Part shown: piece by piece, positions 42,170 to 50,433 of the stretch
Numbering within the stretch: position 1 is the stretch's first letter
Layout: each line of letters begins with the position of its first letter
Source: UBA4720 sp046262755
GTDB taxonomy: Bacteria > Gemmatimonadota > Gemmatimonadetes > Gemmatimonadales > Gemmatimonadaceae
Direction of reading: 5' to 3'
Length of the DNA: 64,000 nucleotides
Assembly (NCBI GenBank): GCA_046262755.1
Contig: JBHEME010000006.1
Location: forward strand, 62,001-126,000
Notes under the pieces: generated by a model
Seen by the model: the letters and a program-made list of their open reading frames with translations, nothing else
The model's database searches: none
What the model was told of the DNA's origin: nothing
Translations under genes and position numbers: made by a program

Positions 42170-43297
42170 ATGGCTACCGTACTCGAATCAGATCCGTCGA
42201 CATCTCCTCCCGCTCCTTCCCGGCCCGGCAAGACTACAGTCGTGAAGACCGAAAAGCCGTCCGGCAAAAAGAAATTCGTCCTGCCAATTGTCGGCCTCGT
42301 CGTGCTCATCGGAGTTTTCTGGGGCTTTCAGCGCTGGAATTACGGCCGCTCGCACCAGACGACGGACAACGCGCAGGTCGATGGACACATCGTGCCCGTG
42401 ATCGCCAAGGTGGGTGGATACGTGAAAACGGTCGGCGTCAACGAGAACGATCACGTCAATGCGGGCCAGCTGCTCGTACAGCTCGATGACGCCGATTACC
42501 GCGTGCGTTTGCAGCAGGCGGAGGCAGATCTCGCTGCAGCCGAAGCGACCGCCGGAGGGAGCGGTTTCGCGGGTCAGGCGCAGGCGCAGGTGCAGAGTGC
42601 TGCCGGACAGCGCGCCGCGCTCGATGCGCAGATCGGCGCCGCGCGCGCCAACGCCAACAAAGCCGACCAGGATCTCGCGCGCGCCCGTGAGCTGGCTTCC
42701 AAGCAGATCATCTCGAGGCAGCAGCTCGACGCCGCGCAGGCGACGGCCGCAGTCGCACACGCCAATCTCCTCGCGGCCGAGCGTCAGGCATCCGCCGCAG
42801 GCGGGACTGTGAACACTGCCGAGGCCGGAGTACGTGTCGCAACTGCGCGAAGCAGCGCTGCCCGGGCAGCGGCTGCGAATGCTCAACTTCAGCTCGATTA
42901 CACTCGCATCACTGCGCCGGCTTCGGGTGAAGTCTCGCGCAAGCAGGTCGAGATTGGTCAGCTGGTTGCCGCCGGACAACCTCTTTTGAGCATTGTGGCT
43001 GACACGGGAGTCTGGGTGACCGCAAACTTCAAGGAGACGCAACTCGCCAAAATCCGCCCCGGTCAACCCGTCGAGTTCGAGGTCGACGCATACGGTTGCA
43101 CTGGTTACGGAAAGGTCGCCAGCGTGAGCGGAGCGACGGGAGCCAAGTTCGCATTGCTGCCTCCGGATAATGCCACCGGCAATTTCACCAAGGTCGTTCA
43201 ACGCGTTCCGGTTCGCATTGCGGTGACGAAGCCATGCACCGGCAATCATCCGCTGCGACCGGGGCTCTCAACCGTAGTCCACGTAGATACCAGGTGA
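42170..43297 (+). CDS. HlyD/EmrA-type membrane-fusion protein
   Basis: 375 residues. N-terminal cytoplasmic lead, one transmembrane helix (FVLPIVGLVVLIGVFWGF), then the biotinyl-lipoyl half motifs VDGHIVPVIAKVGGYVKTVGV and DYTRITAPASGEVSRKQVE, separated by an alpha-hairpin rich in Ala/Gln, and a beta-barrel domain (GVWVTANFKETQLAKIRPGQPVEFEVD shortened). It links the DHA2 pump to the TolC duct. Its stop overlaps the transporter GTG by four bases. Confidence 0.92.
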   Translation: MATVLESDPSTSPPAPSRPGKTTVVKTEKPSGKKKFVLPIVGLVVLIGVFWGFQRWNYGRSHQTTDNAQVDGHIVPVIAKVGGYVKTVGVNENDHVNAGQLLVQLDDADYRVRLQQAEADLAAAEATAGGSGFAGQAQAQVQSAAGQRAALDAQIGAARANANKADQDLARARELASKQIISRQQLDAAQATAAVAHANLLAAERQASAAGGTVNTAEAGVRVATARSSAARAAAANAQLQLDYTRITAPASGEVSRKQVEIGQLVAAGQPLLSIVADTGVWVTANFKETQLAKIRPGQPVEFEVDAYGCTGYGKVASVSGATGAKFALLPPDNATGNFTKVVQRVPVRIAVTKPCTGNHPLRPGLSTVVHVDTR

Positions 43298-44880
43298 GCA
43301 CCGCCGTTCTTCGCACGGGGGGCATCTCTTCCGCCTCCGAAGACCGGTACGCGCACAAGTACATCATCGCGGCGACCGTCACGATGGCGGCGATGCTGGA
43401 GCTGATCGACACTTCGATCGTCAACGTCGCGATCCCGCACATGATGGGAAACCTGGGCGCCACACTCGACGAGATAGCCTGGGTGTCGACGGCCTACATC
43501 ATCGCCAATGTCATCGTCATCCCGATGTCGGGGTGGCTCTCCGCGTACTTTGGCCGCAAGCGATACTTCACGGGATCGATCATGCTGTTCGTGGTCGCAT
43601 CTTTCTTCTGTGGCGCCTCGCACTCGTTGCTCGGCCTGATCTTCTGGCGGGTGATCCAGGGAATCGGTGGCGGGGCGTTGTTGTCGACGGCCCAGGCGAC
43701 GCTTTACGAATCATTTCCGCCCCAGGAAGCCGGCACCGGGATGGCCATCTTCGGGGTGGGCGTCATGGTTGGTCCTACATTGGGACCAACGCTTGGTGGC
43801 TGGATTACGGACAATTACAACTGGCCGTGGATTTTTTACATCAACGTTCCCCTCGGCATCATCGCCGCGATATTGACGGTCACCTACGTCCACGACGCAG
43901 AGCACCAGGAGCGCGCGGACACCATCGACTATCTGGGGATCGGGCTCTTGACGCTGTGCGTCGGCTCCCTGCAGTGGATGCTGGAGCGCGGCGAACGCTA
44001 TGACTGGTGGGAGTCGCGCTTCGTGACGATGCTCGCCATTACTGCTTTGTTCTCGGGAATCGCGCTCATCTGGCACGAGCTGACCACCGACGAGCCCGTA
44101 ATAAACTTTCGCATCCTCAAGAGCAGGCAGTTGACCGCGGGCATCAGCCTGGGTTTGCTTCTCGGATTTGCGCTCTATGGGTCGGTGTTCATACTGCCGG
44201 TCTTCCTGCAGCAGCTTTTGCAGATGACAGCGTGGCAAACGGGCAGAATTATCCTGCCCGGAGCCATTGCGTCAGCGGTGACGATGGCGGTAGTCGGTCG
44301 AAATGCGATGCGTCTCGATGCGAGATACACCGTAATCGCTGGCGCATTTCTCTTCTTCTGGTCCATGTTGAAGCTGTCCCACCTCACGTCCGCCAGCGGA
44401 TCGCAGGACCTGTTCTGGCCGCTCATTCTACGCGGGGTGGGGCTCGGTCTCATTTTCGTTCCGCTGACCAACGCAACGATGGCGGACCTCAAGGTCAAGG
44501 ATTTGGCGCAGGGAACCGGCATGTTCAACCTGATGCGCCAGCTAGGTGGCTCTTTGGGAATCGCAGTCATGGCCACTTTGCTCGCCCGATTTATGGCGAC
44601 CGAGAAAGCCGTCCTCGTCGAGCACGTTGGGGCGAGCAATCCCGAGACGTTGAGTCGTCTGGCGCTGATAACCCGGGGCCTTATCTCCCGTGGCGTGAAT
44701 CCCATGACGGCGCAGCAGCAGGCTTTGGCGATCCTCGACCGCCAGGTGACGGTGCAGTCCAGCATGCTCGCATTTTCGAGGATCTACTTGTATAGTGGGC
44801 TCGTTCTCGTGTGTGCACTTCCCCTGCTGCTGCTGTTTCGGACTGGGCGTGCCCGCGGATCGATGGGTCCCGTTCACTAA
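43294..44880 (+). CDS. DHA2-family MFS multidrug transporter, EmrB type
   Basis: 528 residues from GTG 43294, in a GTGA overlap with the HlyD stop; an ATG at 43234 is in frame but lies deep inside that gene. Fourteen hydrophobic helices. The DHA2 signatures are LELIDTSIVNVAIPHM in helix 1, STAYIIANVIVIPMSGWL in helix 2, and GVGVMVGPTLGPTLGGWI in motif C, the antiporter motif. With the upstream TetR, TolC and HlyD genes it forms a proton-driven tripartite drug or detergent pump. Confidence 0.93.
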   Translation: MSTAVLRTGGISSASEDRYAHKYIIAATVTMAAMLELIDTSIVNVAIPHMMGNLGATLDEIAWVSTAYIIANVIVIPMSGWLSAYFGRKRYFTGSIMLFVVASFFCGASHSLLGLIFWRVIQGIGGGALLSTAQATLYESFPPQEAGTGMAIFGVGVMVGPTLGPTLGGWITDNYNWPWIFYINVPLGIIAAILTVTYVHDAEHQERADTIDYLGIGLLTLCVGSLQWMLERGERYDWWESRFVTMLAITALFSGIALIWHELTTDEPVINFRILKSRQLTAGISLGLLLGFALYGSVFILPVFLQQLLQMTAWQTGRIILPGAIASAVTMAVVGRNAMRLDARYTVIAGAFLFFWSMLKLSHLTSASGSQDLFWPLILRGVGLGLIFVPLTNATMADLKVKDLAQGTGMFNLMRQLGGSLGIAVMATLLARFMATEKAVLVEHVGASNPETLSRLALITRGLISRGVNPMTAQQQALAILDRQVTVQSSMLAFSRIYLYSGLVLVCALPLLLLFRTGRARGSMGPVH

Positions 44881-44935
44881 GGGCCAGGGTCTTCCTGCCT
44901 TATCTTGGGGCCGGAATGGTGCTGTAAGCGCGCCT

Positions 44936-45499
44936 TTGACCGCTCAACAATTGACCGCTCCGCCGCGTATTTCTGAAGAGGAACGAGAGCTCGTAAGTCT
45001 TGCCCGAAAGGGAGACGAGCGGGGGTTCGCGGGTCTCGTGCGCCTGCACCAGCGGCGAGCGTATATCGTGGCCCGCTCGATCGTCATGACGCATGAGGAT
45101 GCGGAGGACGCAGTACAGGAGGGGTTTCTTCGCGCGCACCAGGCAATTGACCGGTTCGATCCGACCCAGACATTCGGGGCCTGGCTCAACCGAATTGTGG
45201 CAAACGCGGCGCTGGACCTCGCGCGCCGGAAAAAGGTAAGAAATGCCGAAGAGCTCTCGGATGCGATTCCCGCCACTTTTAGGGATCCCGCCGAGAGCGG
45301 TGAGTTGAAGGAGAGGTTGCAGGCGGCTCTGGCGCAATTGTCGGAAAGGGCGCGGGCCGTGATAGTGTTGCACGATGTCGAGGGCTTTACTCACGCGGAG
45401 ATTGGCGAGATGTTGGGAATACCGGGCGGTACCGCGCGCTCTGATCTTCACCACGCCAGGCAGCGTTTGCGTGGATTGCTGGGAAACCTGAAGGAGTAA
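44936..45499 (+). CDS. ECF RNA polymerase sigma factor
   Basis: 187 residues from TTG 44936; TTG 44951 is also possible, and no ATG or GTG is near the conserved start. Region 2: GFAGLVRLHQRRAYIVARSIVMTHEDAEDAVQEGF (seen in part), with the helix DAEDAVQEGFLRAH and FGAWLNRIVANAALDLARRKK. Region 4: LSERARAVIVLHDVEGFTHAEIGEMLGIPGGTARSDLHHAR (seen in part). This is a SigE/RpoE-like ECF factor. It overlaps the next gene (TAATG) and probably controls envelope genes. Confidence 0.9.
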   Translation: MTAQQLTAPPRISEEERELVSLARKGDERGFAGLVRLHQRRAYIVARSIVMTHEDAEDAVQEGFLRAHQAIDRFDPTQTFGAWLNRIVANAALDLARRKKVRNAEELSDAIPATFRDPAESGELKERLQAALAQLSERARAVIVLHDVEGFTHAEIGEMLGIPGGTARSDLHHARQRLRGLLGNLKE

Positions 45500-45504
45500 T
45501 GGCG

Positions 45505-45912
45505 ATGGACAAAGACACCGATTTGCGACTTGATGACGAAGTCGATGCAGAGCTCGCGGAGATGCTCCGCGTACTTTATGCACCGCCCGCCGAAGGCGCA
45601 TATTGGAGTTCTCTCGAGCGCCGCGTCATCACGTACGTCGCCTCACACCAGGAATCGGTATTGATCCCCGTAAACTGGTGGACCGATCTCGCTGCCTGGG
45701 CCGCGCCGGGAATGGCAGCGGCCGCACTGATCTTCGTGGCGGTCGGAATGCTCTGGTCGCGGGACAATGATGAAGATCTTCGCGCGACTTACGAAGCGGT
45801 TACCGAGCCCGTTACCCCCGACGTTCTTCCGGGCGCGATTCAGGTAGTCACCGCCCCGCACGATGGGTCGTCGCAGCGCGAAGCGACGTTCCGCTACGTG
45901 CTTTCACACTGA
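45505..45912 (+). CDS. Putative membrane-anchored anti-sigma factor
   Basis: 135 residues from ATG 45505, chosen because AAGGAG (45491-45496) is eight bases upstream; ATG 45499 is too close to it. A charged cytoplasmic N-terminus (about 70 residues), one helix (PGMAAAALIFVAVGMLWS) and a periplasmic tail. The position after an ECF gene and the topology fit an anti-sigma factor, but there is no HxxxCxxC zinc motif and no other recognised anti-sigma domain. Assignment rests on context. Confidence 0.65.
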   Translation: MDKDTDLRLDDEVDAELAEMLRVLYAPPAEGAYWSSLERRVITYVASHQESVLIPVNWWTDLAAWAAPGMAAAALIFVAVGMLWSRDNDEDLRATYEAVTEPVTPDVLPGAIQVVTAPHDGSSQREATFRYVLSH

Positions 45913-45920
45913 GGATGGAG

Positions 45921-46364
45921 ATGGATCGTTCCAAGGGTTACGCGCTCATGTTTCTCCTCGGCGCCTTTCTGACTGGAGGCGCGCTGGGGTTCACTGCGGA
46001 CCGCATGATCGGCCACGGGCACGGCGGCGGTTCGCGGGGCTCACGGGCATATCGTCAGAGAATGTCGGAGGAGCTGAAGCTGACACCGCAACAACAGGCG
46101 TCAGTCGATTCGCTGATCGAGCAGAAGCATCGGCAGATCGTTGCGCTCTACAAGCCGGTCAAGCCACAGCTGGATTCAATCGCGTTAGTTGCTCGTGTCG
46201 TAAGCGACAGCACTCACGCGCAGATCAAGCGCTTGCTCAACCCGGAGCAGCAGGCGAAGCTAGACAAAATGCGGGCGGCCGCACGCAGAGATCTTTCAGA
46301 GCGTCGTGATCGCGACAGTGCGAGCCGGGGTTCGGGGCCACCTCCCGGACTCGGTCCGTACTAG
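45921..46364 (+). CDS. Spy/CpxP-like periplasmic protein
   Basis: 147 residues from ATG 45921, with GAGG six bases upstream. A signal or anchor helix (ALMFLLGAFLTGGALGFTAD), a Gly/His/Ser linker, then a helical domain with two LTxxQ-like motifs (LKLTPQQQASVDSLI and LLNPEQQAKLDKM). This is the heavy-metal resistance/Spy fold seen in CpxP, Spy and ZraP, which sense or chaperone misfolded envelope proteins or metals. As the third gene after an ECF factor it may be a sensor or a regulon member. Confidence 0.78.
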   Translation: MDRSKGYALMFLLGAFLTGGALGFTADRMIGHGHGGGSRGSRAYRQRMSEELKLTPQQQASVDSLIEQKHRQIVALYKPVKPQLDSIALVARVVSDSTHAQIKRLLNPEQQAKLDKMRAAARRDLSERRDRDSASRGSGPPPGLGPY

Positions 46365-46380
46365 TCCAAAGGCACGATGC

Positions 46381-46417
46381 AAAAAGGCCGGCGCAGAATC
46401 TGCGCCGGCCTTTTTTT
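46381..46417. terminator. Bidirectional intrinsic terminator
   Basis: GGCCGGCGCA (46386-46395), loop GAATC, TGCGCCGGCC (46401-46410), with five A before and seven T after. A perfect ten-base stem with poly-A and poly-T flanks ends both the ECF operon and the convergent csbD gene. Confidence 0.93.
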
Positions 46418-46434
46418 GTCAGTGCGCATGAGCG

Positions 46435-46635
46435 CTAGATATTATCAGGATCGGCGTCGCGCTCGCCCTTTCCAAAGTTTTTCTGAACCTTTCCTTTGAA
46501 CTCTTCAGCGCGGCCTTTGATGTGTTCGCTGGTGTTGTCAGTCGCGTCACCGAGGTCGCCACGTACCTGTCCTTTCATTTCCTTGGCGGTGCCCTTTACC
46601 TGGTTCTCCAGGCCCCTCTCGTTTAGATCCTTCAT
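46435..46635 (-). CDS. CsbD-family stress protein
   Basis: 66 residues, very hydrophilic, with the CsbD pattern of Gly-Lys repeats: ENQVKGTAKEMKGQVRGDLGD and EEFKGKVQKNFGKGERD. AGGAGG lies upstream of the ATG. CsbD proteins accumulate in general stress in many bacteria; their action is unknown. The gene has its own promoter region in the 186-bp gap shared with kup. Confidence 0.92.
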   Translation of the reverse strand: MKDLNERGLENQVKGTAKEMKGQVRGDLGDATDNTSEHIKGRAEEFKGKVQKNFGKGERDADPDNI

Positions 46636-46821
46636 AAAGTCCTCCTAATTGAGATCCGTCTTCGTGTCGCACCGTACATAGAGCAATGCACATGCCCCCG
46701 ATTACGTCCGTTTCTCATGCTTCAGGTATCGGCCTTGCAAAGGCGTGCCAGCTTGCGGAAATTCCGAGGTCAAAGCCACCAGCTGAACGGTAGGCCTGTA
46801 CAACCTCCATAGGTCGCGCAA
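46636..46821. other. Divergent csbD-kup promoter gap
   Basis: 186 bases. It contains CGGAAATTCCG, a perfect 11-base palindrome at 46756-46766, and a short GCCTTGCAAAGGC hairpin just before it. I compared it with the c-di-AMP (ydaO) riboswitch that often precedes potassium transporter genes and do not see the conserved strands. No coding frame is convincing. Confidence 0.4.
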
Positions 46822-48717
46822 ATCAGTACTCACGTAGAAGCTCGTCCGAGCGGCCGCCGTCTCGCAAAACTCACTCTTCTCGCGCTCGGCGTCGTCTACG
46901 GCGACATCGGAACGAGCCCGCTTTACGCGCTGCGGGAATGCTTCAAGCCGGAATACGGTCTCGCCGCGACTGAGACGAACGTGTACGGAGTGCTATCGCT
47001 GATCCTCTGGTCGCTGATCAGCATAGTCAGCATCAAATACATCGTGTTCGTGATGCGGGCCGACAACAGGGGCGAGGGAGGAATCCTCGCCCTTGTCGCT
47101 CTCATCCTCCAGCGCACGCATCGGGAGGCGGACCGGATGCGGAAGAATTTCATTATTGCAGCAGGACTGATCGGCGCGGCCCTCCTTTACGGAGACGGTG
47201 TCATTACGCCCGCGATTTCCGTATTGGGCGCAACCGAGGGTCTGGGAGTCGTCGAGCCCGTATTCGGCAAATTGTCGATCCCGCTGACGCTCTTGATCAT
47301 CTTCTCCCTTTTTCTGTTTCAAAAGAAAGGATCGGCAAAAGTGGGGAGGATATTTGGACCAATTACGCTGATCTGGTTCGTCACCATAGGAATTCTTGGC
47401 TCGATAGAAATAGTTCGTGAGCCGCGAATTTTGCTGGCTGCCAACCCGCTTTACGGGCTTGGCTTTTTTGTTCACCACGGTCTCCACTCGTTCGTCGTTC
47501 TCGGCGCGGTGGTGCTTGCCGTCACAGGAGCCGAAGCGCTGTACGCCGACATGGGACACTTCGGGAAGCGTTCGATCAGACTGGCTTGGTTTGCAGTCGT
47601 GTTGCCGAGCCTGATCCTGAACTACTTCGGGCAGGGAGGTCTGATCCTTCACGCTCCAGAGGCAGCAATAAATCCATTTTATCTTCTGGCGCCACGAGCG
47701 ATCCTGGTGCCGTTGATAGTTCTGGCGACGATGGCGGCGATCATTGCATCGCAGGCAATGATATCCGGAGCATTCTCCCTCACCCAGCAGTGCGTGCAAC
47801 TCGGGTACAGTCCGCGCGTCAACATCATTCACACCTCGAAACAGGAAGCCGGGCAGATCTACATCCCCGAGGTGAACCATGCCCTGATGATCGGGTGCCT
47901 CCTCGTTGTCCTTGGATTCAGGTCGTCGACGGCGTTGGGAGCCGCGTACGGGATCGCCGTGACGGGGACATTCCTCATGACCACGATACTGCTGTTTCTT
48001 GTCGCGCGGTCGTGGTGGGGCTGGGGCATACCACGCACTCTCCTGCTCGTCATCCCCTTCGTCATCATCGATGGCGCTTTCTTCGGCGCCAATCTGCTGA
48101 AAATTCGGGATGGCGGCTGGGTCCCGCTCACCGTCGCGTTCTGCATTTTCATTCTCATGACGACGTGGAACCGCGGTCGCGAGATAGTGCAGGATCTGTT
48201 GCGACGTGGAATGCTGCCGATGGACATGCTTCTCGCCGATCTGGAAAACCGGAAGACCGCCCGCGTTCCGGGAACCGCGGTCTTCATGACGCGCGAGCCC
48301 GAAGGCGCGCCCGTGGTACTGCTCCACCACCTCAAGCACAACAAGGTTCTGCACGAAAGGGTCGTGCTGCTGTCAGTCCTCTCCGAGGAAATTCCGGAGA
48401 TTCCCGACGCCGACCGCATCCGGATCGCGAAGATGTCGCAGGGGTTTTACCGAATCACAGCGCGATACGGATTCATGGAGTCGACCGACGTGCCGGCGAT
48501 CCTGTCGCGAGCGGCAGCCGAAGGAATCGAGAGCAAGCCGCTCGACACCACCTACTACCTCGGGCGCGAACAGCTCATTCCGACGGGGACGACACCGCTC
48601 TGGAGCTGGCGCAAAAAGCTCTTCGTTTTCATGTCGCGCAACGCGCGCTCAGCGACGGCGTTCTACGGAATACCGCCGAACCGGGTTGTGGAGTTGGGGG
48701 CGCAAATCGAGTTCTAG
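46822..48717 (+). CDS. kup: Kup potassium uptake protein without an ordinary start codon
   Basis: The frame is open from after TAG at 46810-46812 and encodes the whole conserved Kup N-terminus (GRRLAKLTLLALGVVYGDIG, TSPLYALRECF), but no ATG, GTG or TTG occurs before GTG 46981, which would delete helix 1. Position 46822 is ATC, a rare possible start, and is used here, giving 631 residues. The rest is typical: 12 helices, YGDGVITPAISVLGA, GTGGVEALYADMGHFG-like (TGAEALYADMGHFGKRSIR), FGQGGLILH and a C-terminal cytoplasmic domain. It is a proton-coupled potassium importer at the inner membrane. Confidence 0.85.
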   Translation: MSTHVEARPSGRRLAKLTLLALGVVYGDIGTSPLYALRECFKPEYGLAATETNVYGVLSLILWSLISIVSIKYIVFVMRADNRGEGGILALVALILQRTHREADRMRKNFIIAAGLIGAALLYGDGVITPAISVLGATEGLGVVEPVFGKLSIPLTLLIIFSLFLFQKKGSAKVGRIFGPITLIWFVTIGILGSIEIVREPRILLAANPLYGLGFFVHHGLHSFVVLGAVVLAVTGAEALYADMGHFGKRSIRLAWFAVVLPSLILNYFGQGGLILHAPEAAINPFYLLAPRAILVPLIVLATMAAIIASQAMISGAFSLTQQCVQLGYSPRVNIIHTSKQEAGQIYIPEVNHALMIGCLLVVLGFRSSTALGAAYGIAVTGTFLMTTILLFLVARSWWGWGIPRTLLLVIPFVIIDGAFFGANLLKIRDGGWVPLTVAFCIFILMTTWNRGREIVQDLLRRGMLPMDMLLADLENRKTARVPGTAVFMTREPEGAPVVLLHHLKHNKVLHERVVLLSVLSEEIPEIPDADRIRIAKMSQGFYRITARYGFMESTDVPAILSRAAAEGIESKPLDTTYYLGREQLIPTGTTPLWSWRKKLFVFMSRNARSATAFYGIPPNRVVELGAQIEF

Positions 48718-48758
48718 CTCCATCTGAAAGCGCGCGCGATCAGCTTCGCAGGCGCCAT

Positions 48759-49157
48759 TCAGCTCCCCCTCCGCCGCAGTTTCTCGATCTCGCGCCGATC
48801 CTTCTTGGTCGGTCTGCCGGTGTCGTACCCGAAGAAAGGCTGCGACGCTTTCATTTGCGCCTGCAGCGCTTCCCTGGCCGCTTTGCTAGTTGCCTCTTCC
48901 TCGTAAAGAGTCGCCGCTTGCCTGGCCGGGCCGCGACGCTCTGAAATAGTCAGGACGCGGATGACGTGAGCGTAGGGGCCCAGGCGTACTCGCACCGAAT
49001 CGCCCGCCTGAAGTTGCTTCGCGCGTTTGGCGCGCTCGCCGTTTACTTCGACCTTGCCCGTCTCGATCGCCTCGGCAGCCAAGGTGCGAGTCTTGAAAAA
49101 TCGGGCCGCCCAAAGCCATTTGTCCAACCGTACCTTTGACTCTTCATCCGCAGCCAT
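48759..49157 (-). CDS. hslR: S4-domain RNA-binding protein, Hsp15-like
   Basis: 132 residues. An S4 domain fills residues 8-65 (VRLDKWLWAARFFKTRTLA, VEVNGERAKRAKQLQAGDSV), followed by a basic helical tail with GYDTGRPTKKDRREIEKL. This matches Hsp15 (HslR), a heat-induced protein that binds stalled 50S subunits carrying nascent chains. It is convergent with kup. Confidence 0.9.
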   Translation of the reverse strand: MAADEESKVRLDKWLWAARFFKTRTLAAEAIETGKVEVNGERAKRAKQLQAGDSVRVRLGPYAHVIRVLTISERRGPARQAATLYEEEATSKAAREALQAQMKASQPFFGYDTGRPTKKDRREIEKLRRRGS

Positions 49158-49227
49158 ATTCTGGTTGCTCCAATGCTGGTTCGCAGTCCATCAAGATAAG
49201 GGCACTCTCGTCCCGCGCGGAGCTCAC

Positions 49228-49677
49228 GTGGCCGAAAACGATTGGAAAAACCAACTCAAGAAAATCGAGCGGGAGTTCGACGGACTCCCGCCCGAGCCGT
49301 CGCCTGCATTCAAGAAGATGCAGAGCGAATCGGACCGGCGCGCGCAGGAAAAGACTCAGCAGCGCTCCGCGCTGATCGGCGCCAGCGCACGTTTGCTGCT
49401 CGTGCTGGGACTCGGCGTCGCACTTAGTATGTGGCCGTACGAGAATTCCTGCGGCTCCGGACTGTTTGGCTACCTCGGCGTCGAAGTCGTCATGCTTATC
49501 GGCGGACTATGGGTCGCCGTATCGACCTGGAAATCCCGCCTGGCGAGAACTCATACACTCTCGCTGCTGGTGGTCCTCGCGGCGCTGATACTCATTGCCG
49601 CCGAAGTGCTCCCCCGGGCCGGCTACGCGCAAGTGGACGCCAAGCATCCGCCTACATGGTTCTGCGCGGGCTCCTGA
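49228..49677 (+). CDS. Small two- or three-helix membrane protein
   Basis: 149 residues from GTG 49228 (GGAG lies nearby). A charged N-terminal segment (ENDWKNQLKKIEREFDGLPPEP, with a possible short coiled coil) precedes three hydrophobic helices (SARLLLVLGLGVALSMW, YLGVEVVMLIGGLWVAV, LSLLVVLAALILIAAEV). Family not recognised. The frame continues upstream across the hslR start on the other strand; that part is not credible as coding. The end overlaps the convergent PDZ gene by 26 bases. Confidence 0.7.
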   Translation: MAENDWKNQLKKIEREFDGLPPEPSPAFKKMQSESDRRAQEKTQQRSALIGASARLLLVLGLGVALSMWPYENSCGSGLFGYLGVEVVMLIGGLWVAVSTWKSRLARTHTLSLLVVLAALILIAAEVLPRAGYAQVDAKHPPTWFCAGS

Positions 49678-50341
49678 CCCGTATCGGCTCCATCGGCCTG
49701 CGAAGAATCATCGGACCTACATCAGGTGGAGAGCGAAAAATCATTGCGCCCCCATCCGGTCCTCCCATCTCCATCATGCCGTCCGGTTCACCAAAGCCGA
49801 GATTGAACCGGTTGCCCATTCGCATCACGTCGCTGGCGCGACCAGCGGTGACCTGAACGTCGCGGAACCGTCCGCCTGAGTAAACGCGCACCGTAACACG
49901 CGCACCGGGCGCGAGCTTCTGCACTTCGCGGGTGAGACGATGCGAGGCGAGGCCGTTCGCGTAATCATCGTCGATATCAGCGGCGGATGACCGGACGTCG
50001 ACTCCATTGATCGCGGCGATCCGATCTCCCTCTACTATTCCTGCGAGCTCGGCGGGGCCTTTCGGCGTCACCGCGTCTACAAATACTCCCAGCGTGTCAC
50101 GACGAGTTCCCGTAGCCCGCAACGAAATACCCAGCGCTGCGCGCTTCGACATGACCGAATCCATTCTTGAGAAAATCCGGTATCGGAAAGCCGAGTCACC
50201 GCGAGCGCGGAAGACACGGCATTCGATTCGACCGTCGGGATAACTGGTGCACGTCGAATCGGCTTTCACCGGTGGAACCTGGGCATCGGCAGTCGCCGCG
50301 ATGCCCGCGGAAAATGCCATAAATAGCAGGATTACTCTCAT
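49652..50341 (-). CDS. Secreted PDZ-domain protein
   Basis: 229 residues with a signal peptide (VILLFMAFSAGIAATADA) and GGAG upstream of the ATG. A PDZ domain lies at about 70-165 (AALGISLRATGTRRDTLGVFV, GPAELAGIVEGDRIAAINGVDV, VQKLAPGARVTVRVYSGG). The C-terminal 60 residues are low complexity, rich in Met, Gly, Pro and Arg. There is no protease domain, so it may be an adaptor in envelope quality control. Divergent from mbfA. Confidence 0.85.
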   Translation of the reverse strand: MRVILLFMAFSAGIAATADAQVPPVKADSTCTSYPDGRIECRVFRARGDSAFRYRIFSRMDSVMSKRAALGISLRATGTRRDTLGVFVDAVTPKGPAELAGIVEGDRIAAINGVDVRSSAADIDDDYANGLASHRLTREVQKLAPGARVTVRVYSGGRFRDVQVTAGRASDVMRMGNRFNLGFGEPDGMMEMGGPDGGAMIFRSPPDVGPMILRRPMEPIRVRSPRRTM

Positions 50342-50370
50342 GTGGTCTCCTTAATTGTTCTTGCCTGATA

Positions 50371-50388
50371 GGACATCACGCTATGTCC
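50371..50388. promoter_or_regulatory. Dyad in the PDZ-mbfA divergent promoter gap
   Basis: GGACAT (50371-50376), six-base spacer CACGCT, ATGTCC (50383-50388), a perfect dyad in the 92-bp region between divergent genes. Size is right for a dimeric repressor. Iron-responsive control is attractive because mbfA is an iron exporter, but the sequence is not a standard Fur, Irr or DtxR box. Confidence 0.4.
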
Positions 50389-50433
50389 AAGGGTTGCCGG
50401 TGCAAATGTCACCTGCCGGGGCGATATTGAGAC

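Noticed and set aside
46636..46821. Possible c-di-AMP (ydaO) riboswitch upstream of kup
   Set aside because: Potassium transporter genes often carry it, but the conserved strands were not found; only short hairpins and an 11-base palindrome are present.
46993..48354. Minus-strand open frame of about 450 codons inside kup
   Set aside because: Antisense to a strongly conserved transporter; hydrophilic random-looking translation.
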